DNA of 36,630 bases from CALBPI01 sp039187375 (GCA_039187375.1 JBCCZN010000003.1:1-36630); one strand, 5' to 3'; shown: positions 6,877 to 15,814, counted from the first letter of the stretch. Translations and numbers: made by a program. The notes: generated by a model not told the origin, from the letters alone.

Positions 6877-7697
6877 ACGCGGTGAATCGAATTACATGAC
6901 AGGCTGATCGGCTGTCGATGTTCATCATCCAGTCGTATCGCGGTCAGCGACCGCCCCCAGACGCAGCCCGTGTCCAGCCCGATCAGTCCAGGCCGATTGA
7001 TCAATCCCATCGCAGACCAGTGGCCAAAGACAACCGTGGTATCGCCGCGCTGGTGCGGTGTCTCAAACCAGGCGACGCTACCCGCCGGTGCACTGGACGG
7101 GTGGCCCTTTATCTTCATATTCAAGCCACCATTTCGTGTGAGCATACGCATGCGGGTGAAGGCATTGACGATGAAGCGCAGTCGTGGAATACCAGACAGG
7201 TCGCCGCGCCATAGCGAAGGCTGGTTGCCATACAGGCCTGTCAATAGTCGCCCACGCTTTTGACTACGCAATACTCGTTCTACCTCGCCTGCGCGTTTTT
7301 TCGCCTTGGAGATGGACCAGCGCGGCAATATACCGGCGTGCACCATGGCGATATTGAGCGACTTATCGACGTGCATCAGTGGTCTGTGCGCTAACCACTT
7401 AAGTAGTTCATCTGCATCATGCGCAGTCAGTATGCTGTTCAATGGGTGCTCGGCGCGTTCGGTTTCGGGTTGATTGGCGAGTGCGAGCAAATGCAGATCG
7501 TGATTGCCGAGTACGGTGACGGCGTGCTTACCGAGCGACTTGACGAACCGAAGGCTTGCCAATGAATGCGGTCCACGGTTGATCAAATCACCAGTCAGCC
7601 ACAACGTGTCGCGGCCCGGATCAAATTTCAGCTTGTCCAGCAGACGCATCAGTGGCTCATAACAACCCTGCAGGTCGCCAACTGCGTAAATCGCCAT
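6873..7697 (-). CDS. apaH: Symmetrical bis(5'-nucleosyl)-tetraphosphatase
   Basis: Hydrolyses Ap4A to two ADP and, in E. coli, also removes Np4 caps from RNA. The metallophosphoesterase signature is complete: GDLQG at the start, GDLINRG, GNHDLHLL, VHAGILPRW, VFGHWSAMG and LDTGCVWG. The 274-residue length is normal for ApaH. It starts three bases after the apaG stop and closes the lptD-surA-pdxA-rsmA-apaG-apaH series, the same order as in E. coli. It is followed by the unrelated sigma module on the same strand. Confidence 0.97.
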   Translation of the reverse strand: MAIYAVGDLQGCYEPLMRLLDKLKFDPGRDTLWLTGDLINRGPHSLASLRFVKSLGKHAVTVLGNHDLHLLALANQPETERAEHPLNSILTAHDADELLKWLAHRPLMHVDKSLNIAMVHAGILPRWSISKAKKRAGEVERVLRSQKRGRLLTGLYGNQPSLWRGDLSGIPRLRFIVNAFTRMRMLTRNGGLNMKIKGHPSSAPAGSVAWFETPHQRGDTTVVFGHWSAMGLINRPGLIGLDTGCVWGRSLTAIRLDDEHRQPISLSCNSIHRV

Positions 7698-7700
7698 TGT

Positions 7701-8078
7701 TTATTGCAGGATGCCTGGCACCGCGAGTGTAAACGGTTGTATCGTCGCCTGAAATTCGGTGCCATCCTCGGCGGTCATGTCGTATTCGCCTTGCATCGCA
7801 CCCACCGGTGTTTCGATCACCGCGCCCGAGCTGTATTCAAACGCGGTGCCGGGTTTGAGGGTCGGTTGTTCACCGACGACACCGTCCCCGCGCACCTCTT
7901 GCACCTTGCCGTTGCTATCGGTGATGACCCAATGCCGCCGTCGCAATTGCGCGGTCGCCTCACCGAGATTGGCGATACGGATCGTATAGGCGAAGACGTA
8001 GCGACCGGCATCCGGTTCGCTCTGTTCGTCGAGGAACTGGGTCGAGACGTTGATTTCGATGTCGGTCGCAGTGCTCAT
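7701..8078 (-). CDS. apaG: ApaG protein (Co2+/Mg2+ efflux-associated, DUF525)
   Basis: A small 125-residue beta-sandwich protein of the ApaG family, whose molecular function is not settled. The start at 8078 gives MSTATDIEINVSTQFLDEQS, matching the family; longer in-frame readings back to 8213 would enter the 3' end of rsmA and show no similarity. Typical ApaG segments are YVFAYTIRIANLGEATAQLRRRHW, VIVTDSNG-like VITDSNGKVQEVRGDGVVGEQP and LKPGTAFEYSSGAVIETPVGAM. It lies 40 bases downstream of rsmA, the largest gap in this operon, and three bases upstream of apaH. Confidence 0.95.
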   Translation of the reverse strand: MSTATDIEINVSTQFLDEQSEPDAGRYVFAYTIRIANLGEATAQLRRRHWVITDSNGKVQEVRGDGVVGEQPTLKPGTAFEYSSGAVIETPVGAMQGEYDMTAEDGTEFQATIQPFTLAVPGILQ

Positions 8079-8118
8079 GCCACCATTCAAGCAAAGCGCT
8101 TCGGTTGGCGCAAACCCT

Positions 8119-8910
8119 TTAGTTGGTTTCGGCCACCGCGCCCGCCAGTGTCGCAAATTCGTCGATGGCCAATGCCTCCGGGCGTTTGCCAGGATCGATA
8201 CCCAGTGACTCAATGGTCGCTGTGTCGATCAACCCTCGAAGTGAGTTGCGAATGGTCTTGCGTCGCTGCGAGAAAGCTTGCGTGACGAGCTGCGCGAATA
8301 CCTCGGAATCGGTACGCGGATCGGTTGTGTGCAATGGTTCGAGATACACCACAGCCGAATCGACTTTCGGCGGCGGATCAAAGCACTCGGGCGGCACATC
8401 GAACAGATGTTCCAGCGAAAAGCGTGCCTGCAACATGACAGACAATCGGCCATACGTGCGAGAGCCTGGCGCTGCGACCATCCGGTCCACCACTTCTTTT
8501 TGCAACATGAACACGGCGCTGTGGATCAACTCACGGACGTCAACGAGTCGAAACAATAACGGTGTTGAGATGTTGTAGGGTAGATTGCCCACGATGCGCG
8601 CATCAGGTGAATTCGCCAACAGCGCTTGCCAGTCGACACTCAGTACATCTGCTTCCACCACGCAGACACTAGGTGAGTCCGCATATTGCTCCCGCAATCG
8701 GGCAGCCAGATCGCGGTCAATTTCGATTAGGCTCAGCGTTTGACTGCGTCGTGCCAGCGCTTCGGTCAGTGCCCCCAAACCGGGTCCAATTTCGATGACG
8801 GCGTGATCGCGGCTATCGGCCACGGCATCGAGAATTCGACGAATGACACTGACGTCGGTCAGAAAGTGCTGTCCGAAGCGTTTACGAGCGCGATGGGTTC
8901 CCCGGCTCAT
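8119..8910 (-). CDS. rsmA: 16S rRNA (adenine1518/1519-N6)-dimethyltransferase
   Basis: KsgA/RsmA dimethylates two adjacent adenines in helix 45 of 16S rRNA late in 30S assembly, using SAM. Seen are RKRFGQHFLTD near the N-terminus, the SAM-binding EIGPGLGALTEAL, the catalytic NLPYNIST, FMLQKEVVDRM, and the C-terminal FSQRRKTIRNSLRGL. Length 263 residues is normal. The start overlaps the pdxA stop by four bases (ATGA), indicating translational coupling, as in the E. coli pdxA-ksgA pair. Confidence 0.98.
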   Translation of the reverse strand: MSRGTHRARKRFGQHFLTDVSVIRRILDAVADSRDHAVIEIGPGLGALTEALARRSQTLSLIEIDRDLAARLREQYADSPSVCVVEADVLSVDWQALLANSPDARIVGNLPYNISTPLLFRLVDVRELIHSAVFMLQKEVVDRMVAAPGSRTYGRLSVMLQARFSLEHLFDVPPECFDPPPKVDSAVVYLEPLHTTDPRTDSEVFAQLVTQAFSQRRKTIRNSLRGLIDTATIESLGIDPGKRPEALAIDEFATLAGAVAETN

Positions 8911-9890
8911 ATAGATTTGGGGCGATGTTGTGCAAAGCGATCTGCCAGTTGCACCGCTTGCATCAGGCTGGAGACATCGGCTTTACCGGTACCGGCAATG
9001 TCCAGCGCACTGCCGTGATCGACCGAGGTGCGGATGATGTTCAGACCGAGGGTGATGTTGACGATGCTGCCAAAACCGCGATCCTTAATCACCGGCAAGC
9101 CTTGATCGTGGTACATCGCCACAATAGCGTCAGCATCACGCCCCTGATGCGCGAAAATGCTGTCAGCAGGATAGGGGCCGTGCACCTGACGACCCAGTTG
9201 TCGTTGCGCGTTGATTGCAGGTTGTATTTCCGCGGCATCCTCGTGCCCAAGGTGACCGCCTTCACCGGCGTGGGGATTGAGCCCGCACACCGCAATGTTC
9301 GGTTGCTGAATGTTGTAGAGGCGATGCAAATCTTGCCATACGACGTCCAGGACTGCGCCGACGCGCGCGCTGGTGATGGCGTCAGCCACATTTCGCAAAG
9401 GCAAGTGCGTGGTGACCAGTGCGACGCGCAGCGATTCGTTGGCCAACAGCATGACCGGCAACGGGCTGTCGGTGCGTTGTGCGACGTATTCGGTGTGACC
9501 GCTGAAAGCAAAGCCGCCATCGAGAATCGTGCTCTTCTGTAATGGTCCGGTCACCATCGCAGCAAACTGCCGGTCGCGACAGCCATCGATGGCCACGTTA
9601 AGCATGTTCAGCAATGCGCCAGCGTTGCCGGCGTCCGGCTTGCCCAGACAATCGCGATTGACTAACGGTACATCGAGTACCGGTAAACGGCCAGGCTGAT
9701 GCACAGACTGTCGTGGTGATGGAGGAACGAGCTCAATGTCCAAACCGATCAGCGCTGCACGTGCCTGGATCAGTTGACGATCGCCGATTGCGACAACCGC
9801 GCGTGGCAGCTGTCGATGCGCAAGCTTGACCAGCAACTCCGGACCGATACCCGCCGGTTCACCGGCGGTGATCGCCAGCGGCAGAGTCAT
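8907..9890 (-). CDS. pdxA: 4-hydroxythreonine-4-phosphate dehydrogenase
   Basis: NAD-dependent enzyme of the DXP-dependent pyridoxal phosphate pathway; its product condenses with DXP in the PdxJ step. The 327-residue protein begins LAITAGEPAGIGPELLVKL. Metal-binding histidines are seen in FSGHTEYVAQ, NPHAGEGGHLG and AMYHDQGLPVIK, and the end has SVDHGSALDIAGTGKAD. It lies nine bases after surA and overlaps rsmA. PLP made here would serve enzymes such as the Dat aminotransferase encoded about 6 kb away. Confidence 0.97.
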   Translation of the reverse strand: MTLPLAITAGEPAGIGPELLVKLAHRQLPRAVVAIGDRQLIQARAALIGLDIELVPPSPRQSVHQPGRLPVLDVPLVNRDCLGKPDAGNAGALLNMLNVAIDGCRDRQFAAMVTGPLQKSTILDGGFAFSGHTEYVAQRTDSPLPVMLLANESLRVALVTTHLPLRNVADAITSARVGAVLDVVWQDLHRLYNIQQPNIAVCGLNPHAGEGGHLGHEDAAEIQPAINAQRQLGRQVHGPYPADSIFAHQGRDADAIVAMYHDQGLPVIKDRGFGSIVNITLGLNIIRTSVDHGSALDIAGTGKADVSSLMQAVQLADRFAQHRPKSI

Positions 9891-9899
9891 TCGAGACGC

Positions 9900-11198
9900 C
9901 TAGATGCGTTTGTCGACAAATGCCTCATCGCGCAGCCGGCGTAACCACAATTCGGTTTCCTCGCCCAGGCGCGCATTGCGCAGACTGTAGTTGCACTGTG
10001 CGCGTTTGACCTCATCGGTGTTGTCATAAATGCGTCGACCGGTCACCTCGAGAATGTGATAACCGAAGCGACTTTTGAACACTTCAGAGAGTTGATTGAT
10101 TTCCAGGCCATTGGCAACTTCATCAAACTCGGGTACGAACGTGCCCGGTTGTGTCCAGCCCAGATCGCCGCCAAGGTTGCCTGAGCCTGGGTCGTCAGAG
10201 TTCAGTTTGGCCAAATCACCGAAGTCCTCACCGGCGAGGATTCGCGCACGAATATCCTCAAGCTTCTGGCGCGCCGCGGCGTCATCAAGAATCTCATTTG
10301 GTTGGACCAGAATATGGCGCGCTTGGGTTTGTTCGACCTCACTGCGCCCGGTGATGCCGCGCGTTTCATTGAGGCGAATCAGGTGAAAGCCGCTGCCTGA
10401 ACGAATGGGCTCGGAAACGTCGCCATCCTTCATGTTCGCCAGCGTTTCGGTAAAGAGTGTCGGTACCTGATCCCCTGCACGCCAGCCAAGCTCGCCACCT
10501 TCCAGTGCCGTTTCGCTGCTGGAGTTGGTGACGGCCAGAGACGCAAAATCAGCACCTTGTTGCAATTGTTCATAGAGATCACGCGCTTTCGCTTCCGCCT
10601 GGCGGAAGCCGTCCGCGGTTGCGTTAGCCGGTACGCCGATCAGGATGTGCGACAGATTGAACTCTGCATCGGCACCAAAGCTCTCCGAGGCACGCACCAT
10701 GCATTGTTCGACTTCACGCTCTGTTACCGGGATCCGCCGAAACACCGCGACCTGACGCAACTGCTCAAGCACCATTTGTTGACGCATATCCTCTCGATAG
10801 ACTCGATAGGCGATGCCCTCCTGCGCCATGACCGCCGGCAGCTGCTCGAATTCGACGCCATTACGACGGGCGACCTCCGCAAGCGCATTGTTCAACATCT
10901 CATCGGAGATGCGAATGCCCATGCGATCGGCGCGTTGCAGCTGCAGTCGATCAACAATCAGGCGCTCAAGGATCTGGTCGATCAGCTCACCCTCCGGCGG
11001 CAGCGGTTGACCGGCTTCGGTAAAGCGCTGACGTACCGTCTGAACCTGCACATCCAACTCGCTTTGTAATACGACGCCGTCATTGACGATAGCGATGATT
11101 CGATCCAGCGGTTCGCTGGTCGGCAGTGACTGAGCCTCTAGTTGCCCATTCAATGCAGCCAGCAATACGGCAGCCAGAAGATAGCCTGTTTTGTTCAT
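9900..11198 (-). CDS. surA: Periplasmic chaperone / peptidyl-prolyl isomerase SurA
   Basis: Escorts unfolded outer-membrane proteins, including LptD, across the periplasm to the BAM complex. The 432-residue protein has a Sec signal peptide (cleavage probably near A22), the SurA N-domain starting LDRIIAIVNDGVVLQSELD, and two parvulin domains at about 178-280 (FNLSHILIGVP) and 290-390 (QARHILVQPNE, GGDLGW, FGYHILEV). It starts 13 bases after the stop of lptD. Co-transcription with its own client LptD is the conserved arrangement. Confidence 0.97.
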   Translation of the reverse strand: MNKTGYLLAAVLLAALNGQLEAQSLPTSEPLDRIIAIVNDGVVLQSELDVQVQTVRQRFTEAGQPLPPEGELIDQILERLIVDRLQLQRADRMGIRISDEMLNNALAEVARRNGVEFEQLPAVMAQEGIAYRVYREDMRQQMVLEQLRQVAVFRRIPVTEREVEQCMVRASESFGADAEFNLSHILIGVPANATADGFRQAEAKARDLYEQLQQGADFASLAVTNSSSETALEGGELGWRAGDQVPTLFTETLANMKDGDVSEPIRSGSGFHLIRLNETRGITGRSEVEQTQARHILVQPNEILDDAAARQKLEDIRARILAGEDFGDLAKLNSDDPGSGNLGGDLGWTQPGTFVPEFDEVANGLEINQLSEVFKSRFGYHILEVTGRRIYDNTDEVKRAQCNYSLRNARLGEETELWLRRLRDEAFVDKRI

Positions 11199-11211
11199 AG
11201 GACAGTTCCCA

Positions 11212-13410
11212 TCAATCTATACGCGAACGATAGCCAAGAATGCCGCGCTCGAGAAGTCGGTCTGCAGGGTCTCCGACACTGCTGAGGCCCTTGAGTTCAA
11301 GCTGGATGGCAATAGCCGTATCGGCTGTGCCGTCGCGGCGGCTGATGTAGCGCCGAGATACAACTCGGATACCCCAACAGCAACTCTCGTACTCCAACCC
11401 GAAGAAACGCTCCAGCGACGTGTCTTCCCGGAAAGAGTAATTGTAGCGGCCAACGACGTTCCAACGCGAGGCGATCGGCCAGCTGAAACTGATATCGCCC
11501 TGGTCGATCGCATCCTGGCGGTACCGATACGCGAGGTTAACCACGCGATTATTGCCCGGCAGATACTGCAGTCGGATTTCCGACTTGCTGATTTCACTGT
11601 CCTCAGTATTCCACTGTTGCGCGATATCGATGTTCCAGTTGCCCCAGACGTTAACCGCCAGCTCGGCGATGTAGTCCGAGGTATCGCCCTGCAGTGCGTC
11701 GCGATCAGGCAGCGATACGGCGCGTGTCGACAGAAAGCGCGTTTGACCGATGGTCGCGGTGACCAGTGCACGTCCGGTACTGCGCTCCAGCAGCCGCGAT
11801 GTAATGCCCAGCGTCACCTGGTCGGTGTCGCCAATGCGGTCAATGCCGATGAAGCGATTGTCGCGATACAGCTGTTCAAGGCTGGCCACCGGCTCGATCG
11901 TATCAAACACCGGCAAGTCGCTTTGGTCACGAAACGGGATGTGTACATAACGGATACGTGGCTCAAGTGTCATCAGGAATCGTTGCTGATCTCCCGACTC
12001 GCGTTCCAGTTTTAGACCGCTATCGAGGCTGAAAATAGGCAAGCTGCGGGTCTGGTCGCGATCCTCGATCGTGTTGCTGTCATCCAGGCGGTAGTTGGTA
12101 AACGCCCAGGTCAACGCCGGTTCGACATACAGGCTGTTAGCGCGCAGTGGGAGGCTGATCTGCGGTGCAATGTGCAGTCGATTACCAGTTGTACCCAGTT
12201 GACGCTCAAATCGCTCATAAGATGCATCAATTCTTGCTGCGATTCCCAACGGCAGTTGTTGCGATTGCCCCTGTACGGTTAACCCCGGCAGGATGCGATA
12301 GGGTAGAAAATCCTGACCGATTGCCTCGTCAATGGTCTGATAGTTGGTTGCGCGCAGCTGCGCCTGCCAATAGGGCCCGACGTAACGCAGTCCGACGGTG
12401 CGATCCAGATGGGTCACGCTGGCACTGGATAAACTGCCGCCGAGATCTTCGAGGTATTCACCGTCAGAGATATCGGTGAAATCGACAAACGCGCGCCAGC
12501 GATCGGCGATATTGGTGCTGTTATTCCAACTGAGCAGTGTGCGATCGCGATTCACCTCGTCATCATTGGGCAAGTAGGCGATCTGCATGTCACCGCGACT
12601 ATTCCCGGTTAGATAACGAAACTGTGTGGTTAGTTGAACGCCGCGATTGGATAAAATACGAGGTGTAATCGTGGCATCGTAGGCTGGTGCGATATTCCAG
12701 TACCACGGTACGCTGATGTCTAGGCCGTTACGTGCAGATTGACCAATATTCGGCAACAGGAAACCGGTCTTGCGTTGATCGGAAATTGGAAAACTCAAGT
12801 AAGGCGAATACAGAATTGGGACGCCTTTGAAGCGCAACTTGAGACCTTTGGCGGTACCAAATCCCGATTGCGTGTCCAGTCGAATGACGTCGGCACTGAC
12901 CAACCAGTCATCGGAGTCGGGTGGACAGGTGGTGTAGTTGACACCACCCAGATCAATCACACCATTGCGGTTGACGCGCATCAGGCTGGCAGCGCCGCGT
13001 GCAGCACCGTAGCCCAGACTGAACTCAGCATCTTGAAATTCGACTTCGCCGGCGGCGTAGCTCAATTCGGCCTGTTGACTCAATACGTTGGCACCGGCGC
13101 CCTGGTAGGTGATATCGCCGTTGAGAACCAGGCTGTTCGACTGGCGTTTGAAAACGCCGTTGTCGGCGGACACACTGAAATCGCCGCGTGACGCACTGAC
13201 GCCATCGGCCAACACCACGTCGCCAGCCAGCGTCATGCTGCCACTACCGCTCTCCAGCGACAGTTCTACATCATCCGCCTGTTCGACCACGGGTTCGGCA
13301 TCGGCCTGGAACGTGACATTCCGACAAACGGCATTGGCACTGGATTCAGCAAAAGCAGGAGTGATCAGTGGCAGCATCGCCAGTGCGAGATAAAGAATGC
13401 GCGCGAGCAT
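11212..13410 (-). CDS. lptD: LPS-assembly outer-membrane protein LptD
   Basis: Outer-membrane beta-barrel that, with LptE, inserts lipopolysaccharide into the outer leaflet. A signal peptide ends near A21 (TPAFA). The N-terminal part (about 40-160) is the OstA-like jellyroll that docks LptA, and the rest is the barrel, ending in many amphipathic strands. Four cysteines, C29, C162, C677 and C678 (ESCCWGIRVV), match the two disulfides of E. coli LptD (C31-C724, C173-C725). At 732 residues it is a little shorter than E. coli LptD (784). First gene of the operon; no Shine-Dalgarno is seen. LptE is not in the window. Confidence 0.97.
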   Translation of the reverse strand: MLARILYLALAMLPLITPAFAESSANAVCRNVTFQADAEPVVEQADDVELSLESGSGSMTLAGDVVLADGVSASRGDFSVSADNGVFKRQSNSLVLNGDITYQGAGANVLSQQAELSYAAGEVEFQDAEFSLGYGAARGAASLMRVNRNGVIDLGGVNYTTCPPDSDDWLVSADVIRLDTQSGFGTAKGLKLRFKGVPILYSPYLSFPISDQRKTGFLLPNIGQSARNGLDISVPWYWNIAPAYDATITPRILSNRGVQLTTQFRYLTGNSRGDMQIAYLPNDDEVNRDRTLLSWNNSTNIADRWRAFVDFTDISDGEYLEDLGGSLSSASVTHLDRTVGLRYVGPYWQAQLRATNYQTIDEAIGQDFLPYRILPGLTVQGQSQQLPLGIAARIDASYERFERQLGTTGNRLHIAPQISLPLRANSLYVEPALTWAFTNYRLDDSNTIEDRDQTRSLPIFSLDSGLKLERESGDQQRFLMTLEPRIRYVHIPFRDQSDLPVFDTIEPVASLEQLYRDNRFIGIDRIGDTDQVTLGITSRLLERSTGRALVTATIGQTRFLSTRAVSLPDRDALQGDTSDYIAELAVNVWGNWNIDIAQQWNTEDSEISKSEIRLQYLPGNNRVVNLAYRYRQDAIDQGDISFSWPIASRWNVVGRYNYSFREDTSLERFFGLEYESCCWGIRVVSRRYISRRDGTADTAIAIQLELKGLSSVGDPADRLLERGILGYRSRID

Positions 13411-13417
13411 GCCTGCA

Positions 13418-13423
13418 AGTGTA
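13418..13423 (-). promoter_or_regulatory. Possible -10 element of lptD, leaderless geometry
   Basis: On the minus strand TACACT is followed by seven bases (TGCAGGC) and the lptD ATG at 13410. AAGACG, 17 bp upstream, is a weak -35 (three of six matches). No Shine-Dalgarno precedes the ATG. In E. coli lptD is under sigma-E; no convincing sigma-E promoter was recognised here. Confidence 0.35.
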
Positions 13424-13455
13424 ATTCAACAATGCGCTTGCGTCTTGGCATGCGC

Positions 13456-13461
13456 TAGTAT
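13456..13461 (+). promoter_or_regulatory. Possible -10 element of amgK, leaderless geometry
   Basis: TAGTAT is followed by seven bases (CGCCAGC) and the amgK ATG at 13469. There is no Shine-Dalgarno and no good -35 at 16-18 bp. The call rests mostly on the same spacing being seen at lgt, yyaL and lptD. Confidence 0.3.
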
Positions 13462-13468
13462 CGCCAGC

Positions 13469-14506
13469 ATGGCAAAGCAGCTCGAACATGATCCGCGCCT
13501 TGAGCACGCCAGACACTGGCTTGCCGAGATGGGGTGTCCAATCCATGAGATAAGGCCCGCCTCAGCGGATGCAAGTTTTCGCCGCTATTGGCGCATTGCG
13601 TTGGCCGCGCCCTGGCAGTTTGGCGATATTGAGCTTGGCGATGGTGACACGATGATTCTGATGGATGCACCACCGGAACATGAAAATACCGCGCAGTTCG
13701 TCAAGATAGCCAATGCCTGTGCGCAGGCTGAATTGTTGGCGCCGCGCGTGCTGGCGCTGAGAGAGACTGATGGGTTTGCCATCCTCGATGATCTGGGTGA
13801 CACCACGGTATTGCCCGTGTTGCAACAAACGCCAGCACTGGCCGAGACGCTCTACGCGCAGGCCGGTGCGTTGCTACACCGATGGCAGGCGCGCATCGAT
13901 CCAATTGCACTGGAACTACCGGCCTACGACGCGGCATTTCTGCAAACAGAGATGGACCTGTTTCGCGACTGGTTATGCGCGCAACACATGGACGCTGCAT
14001 TCAGCACGGCAGACAAAGTCGAATGGCAGCGCTTGTCCGAAGTATTGATCCGCAATGCACAGCAACAACCGCAAGTGGCGGTGCATCGTGATTTCCACAG
14101 TCGCAATCTGATGTTGCACAACGATACGTTGGCGATGATCGATTTCCAGGATGCGATGCATGGGCCAATCACCTACGACCTGATTTCGCTGTTGCGCGAT
14201 GCGTATATCGAATGGCCGTTAGCACAGGTGTGTGAGTGGGCGATGCATTGGTTTGATGATTGCGAATCGCTGCAGGACGTGTCGCCCGAACAACAGCTGC
14301 GCTGGCTGTTATTGATGGGTGTTCAACGTCAACTCAAGGTCGGCGGTATTTTTGCACGACTGTCGATCCGTGATGGCAAGCATCAGTATCTTGCCGATAT
14401 TCCACGTACGCTGTCGTATATCGTGGCGTTGCGGGGGCGTTTTCCAGAACTGGACTGGATCATTGATTTGATCGAGCGACGCTGTCTGCCGGTGTTGTCT
14501 TCATGA
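13469..14506 (+). CDS. amgK: N-acetylmuramate/N-acetylglucosamine anomeric kinase AmgK
   Basis: Phosphorylates MurNAc (and GlcNAc) at the anomeric position, feeding the MurU recycling route that bypasses de novo UDP-MurNAc synthesis and its fosfomycin-sensitive MurA step in Pseudomonas. The 345-residue protein is an APH-like kinase: substrate-side PASADASFRRYWRI (30-43), catalytic HRDFHSRNLM with D208 and N213, and the metal-binding IDFQDAMHGPITYDLISLLRD (D225). The start at 13469 matches the family N-terminus; a longer in-frame reading to 13397 would overlap lptD. It overlaps murU by four bases (ATGA) and is divergent from lptD, as in Pseudomonas. Confidence 0.93.
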   Translation: MAKQLEHDPRLEHARHWLAEMGCPIHEIRPASADASFRRYWRIALAAPWQFGDIELGDGDTMILMDAPPEHENTAQFVKIANACAQAELLAPRVLALRETDGFAILDDLGDTTVLPVLQQTPALAETLYAQAGALLHRWQARIDPIALELPAYDAAFLQTEMDLFRDWLCAQHMDAAFSTADKVEWQRLSEVLIRNAQQQPQVAVHRDFHSRNLMLHNDTLAMIDFQDAMHGPITYDLISLLRDAYIEWPLAQVCEWAMHWFDDCESLQDVSPEQQLRWLLLMGVQRQLKVGGIFARLSIRDGKHQYLADIPRTLSYIVALRGRFPELDWIIDLIERRCLPVLSS

Positions 14507-15168
14507 GTTGCGCTTTGATTCTAGCGGCAGGTCGTGGTGAGAGACTACGACCGTTAACCGATGCCACACCAAAACCGCTGATCAGCGACGGTCAAGACGC
14601 GCTGATTGATCGTCATCTACGCGCATTGGCTGCAGCCGGCGTCACCCAAATTGTGATTAACCTTGGCTGGCTTGGTGAGCGCATCACAGCACATGTAGGT
14701 GATGGCGCCCGGTTCGGGGTGAGCGTGCAATACAGCAACGAGGGGTATCCGACATTGGACACCGGCGGTGCGATCGTTCGGGCATTGCCGCTGCTCGGCA
14801 CGGCACCGTTCTGGGTCGTCAACGCTGACATCCACACTGATTTTGCTTTTGACCGGTCGGCGCAAGCGCTCCTCGGCGAGTATGACGCGGCAATCGGCCT
14901 AATCGATAACCCAGGCTATCGCGAACGTGGGGATTTTAATGTGGTTGACGGAATGGCGACCAATGAACCCTTGATGACATTTGCTGGTGTTGCCCTGTAT
15001 CGTCCGGCGTTCTTTGAGTCTTGTGAAGCGGGTCGGTTTTCAGTTGTACCTTTACTGCGCGATGCCGCCAACCTCGGCGTACTCAGAGCGTTTGAACTCA
15101 ATGCCGTGTGGGCAGATGTGGGCACGCCCGACCGACTTGCGGATATTCGTCGGCAGGTTACAGGCTGA
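14503..15168 (+). CDS. murU: N-acetylmuramate alpha-1-phosphate uridylyltransferase MurU
   Basis: Converts MurNAc-1-phosphate and UTP to UDP-MurNAc, completing the recycling path begun by AmgK. The 221-residue nucleotidyltransferase shows the NTP-binding ALILAAGRGERLRPLTDATP with KPL, LRALAAAGVTQIVINLGWLG, the catalytic VVNADIHTDF, IDNPGYRERGDFNV, and WADVGTPDRLADI at the end. It is coupled to amgK by an ATGA overlap. Its 3' end overlaps the 3' end of convergent lipB by 11 bases, so the two transcripts must be antisense to each other there. Confidence 0.93.
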   Translation: MSCALILAAGRGERLRPLTDATPKPLISDGQDALIDRHLRALAAAGVTQIVINLGWLGERITAHVGDGARFGVSVQYSNEGYPTLDTGGAIVRALPLLGTAPFWVVNADIHTDFAFDRSAQALLGEYDAAIGLIDNPGYRERGDFNVVDGMATNEPLMTFAGVALYRPAFFESCEAGRFSVVPLLRDAANLGVLRAFELNAVWADVGTPDRLADIRRQVTG

Positions 15169-15814
15169 TTGTCACGCCGAGATGCTGCGCCAGTTTTGGC
15201 AAGAGCCGGTCGGCCGCGGCATCGACGCTCAGATCAACCCCTAAGCGCTTGAAGTCAGTGACCGCCAACCCGGTCATGCCGCAGGGATTAATGCGCGTAA
15301 ATGGCTCAAGGTCCATATCGATGTTCACCGCCATACCGTGGTAGCTGGCACCACGCCGAATGCGAAGACCAATGCTGGCCACCTTGACGTTATCGACGTA
15401 GACGCCCGGCGCATCACGCCGGGCGTGTGCTTGGATATCGAATTCGGCGAGCACATCGATGACCGACGATTCGAGTGCCATGACAAATGCCCGCACGCCG
15501 GTAGGGTGGCGGCGCACATCGATTAGTGGATACACCATCAGTTGGCCAGGACCGTGGTAGGTGACCTGACCACCGCGATCGATCTGAATTAGTGGAATGG
15601 CACCCGGTGCCAGCACATGTTCACGGCTGGCGGCCATGCCCAGCGTGAATACCGGCGGGTGCTCACACAGCCATAACTCGTCCTCGGTGCTCGCGTCCCG
15701 CTTGTCGGTGAATGTCTGCATGTTACGCCAGACCGGTTCGTAATCGGCATGGCCCAGTCGCTTCACACGACAAGACGGTATCGTCGAATCTGTCGCAGAC
15801 TCAGTGGCGCTCAT
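15158..15814 (-). CDS. lipB: Octanoyl-[acyl carrier protein]:protein N-octanoyltransferase
   Basis: Moves the octanoyl group from ACP to lipoyl domains of enzymes such as pyruvate dehydrogenase, the first step of lipoate assembly. The 218 residues include RGGQVTYHGPGQLMVYPL, the catalytic lysine in VKVASIGLRIRRG (K144) and the catalytic cysteine in NPCGM (C178). It overlaps dat by four bases (ATGA). In many gamma-proteobacteria a DUF493 gene (ybeD) lies between dacA/dat and lipB, and lipA follows; neither is present here, and amgK-murU faces it instead. It is the last gene of the long mreB-to-lipB series. Confidence 0.97.
   Translation of the reverse strand: MSATESATDSTIPSCRVKRLGHADYEPVWRNMQTFTDKRDASTEDELWLCEHPPVFTLGMAASREHVLAPGAIPLIQIDRGGQVTYHGPGQLMVYPLIDVRRHPTGVRAFVMALESSVIDVLAEFDIQAHARRDAPGVYVDNVKVASIGLRIRRGASYHGMAVNIDMDLEPFTRINPCGMTGLAVTDFKRLGVDLSVDAAADRLLPKLAQHLGVTISL

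Noticed and set aside
7566..8285. Open frame of 239 codons on the plus strand across apaH, apaG and rsmA
   Set aside because: It lies antisense to three well-supported genes and shows no domain or ribosome binding site.
11191..12015. Long open frame on the plus strand (274 codons) inside lptD
   Set aside because: It is fully antisense to lptD, which has signal peptide, cysteines and family length. The predicted product has no recognisable domain; it is a by-product of codon bias.
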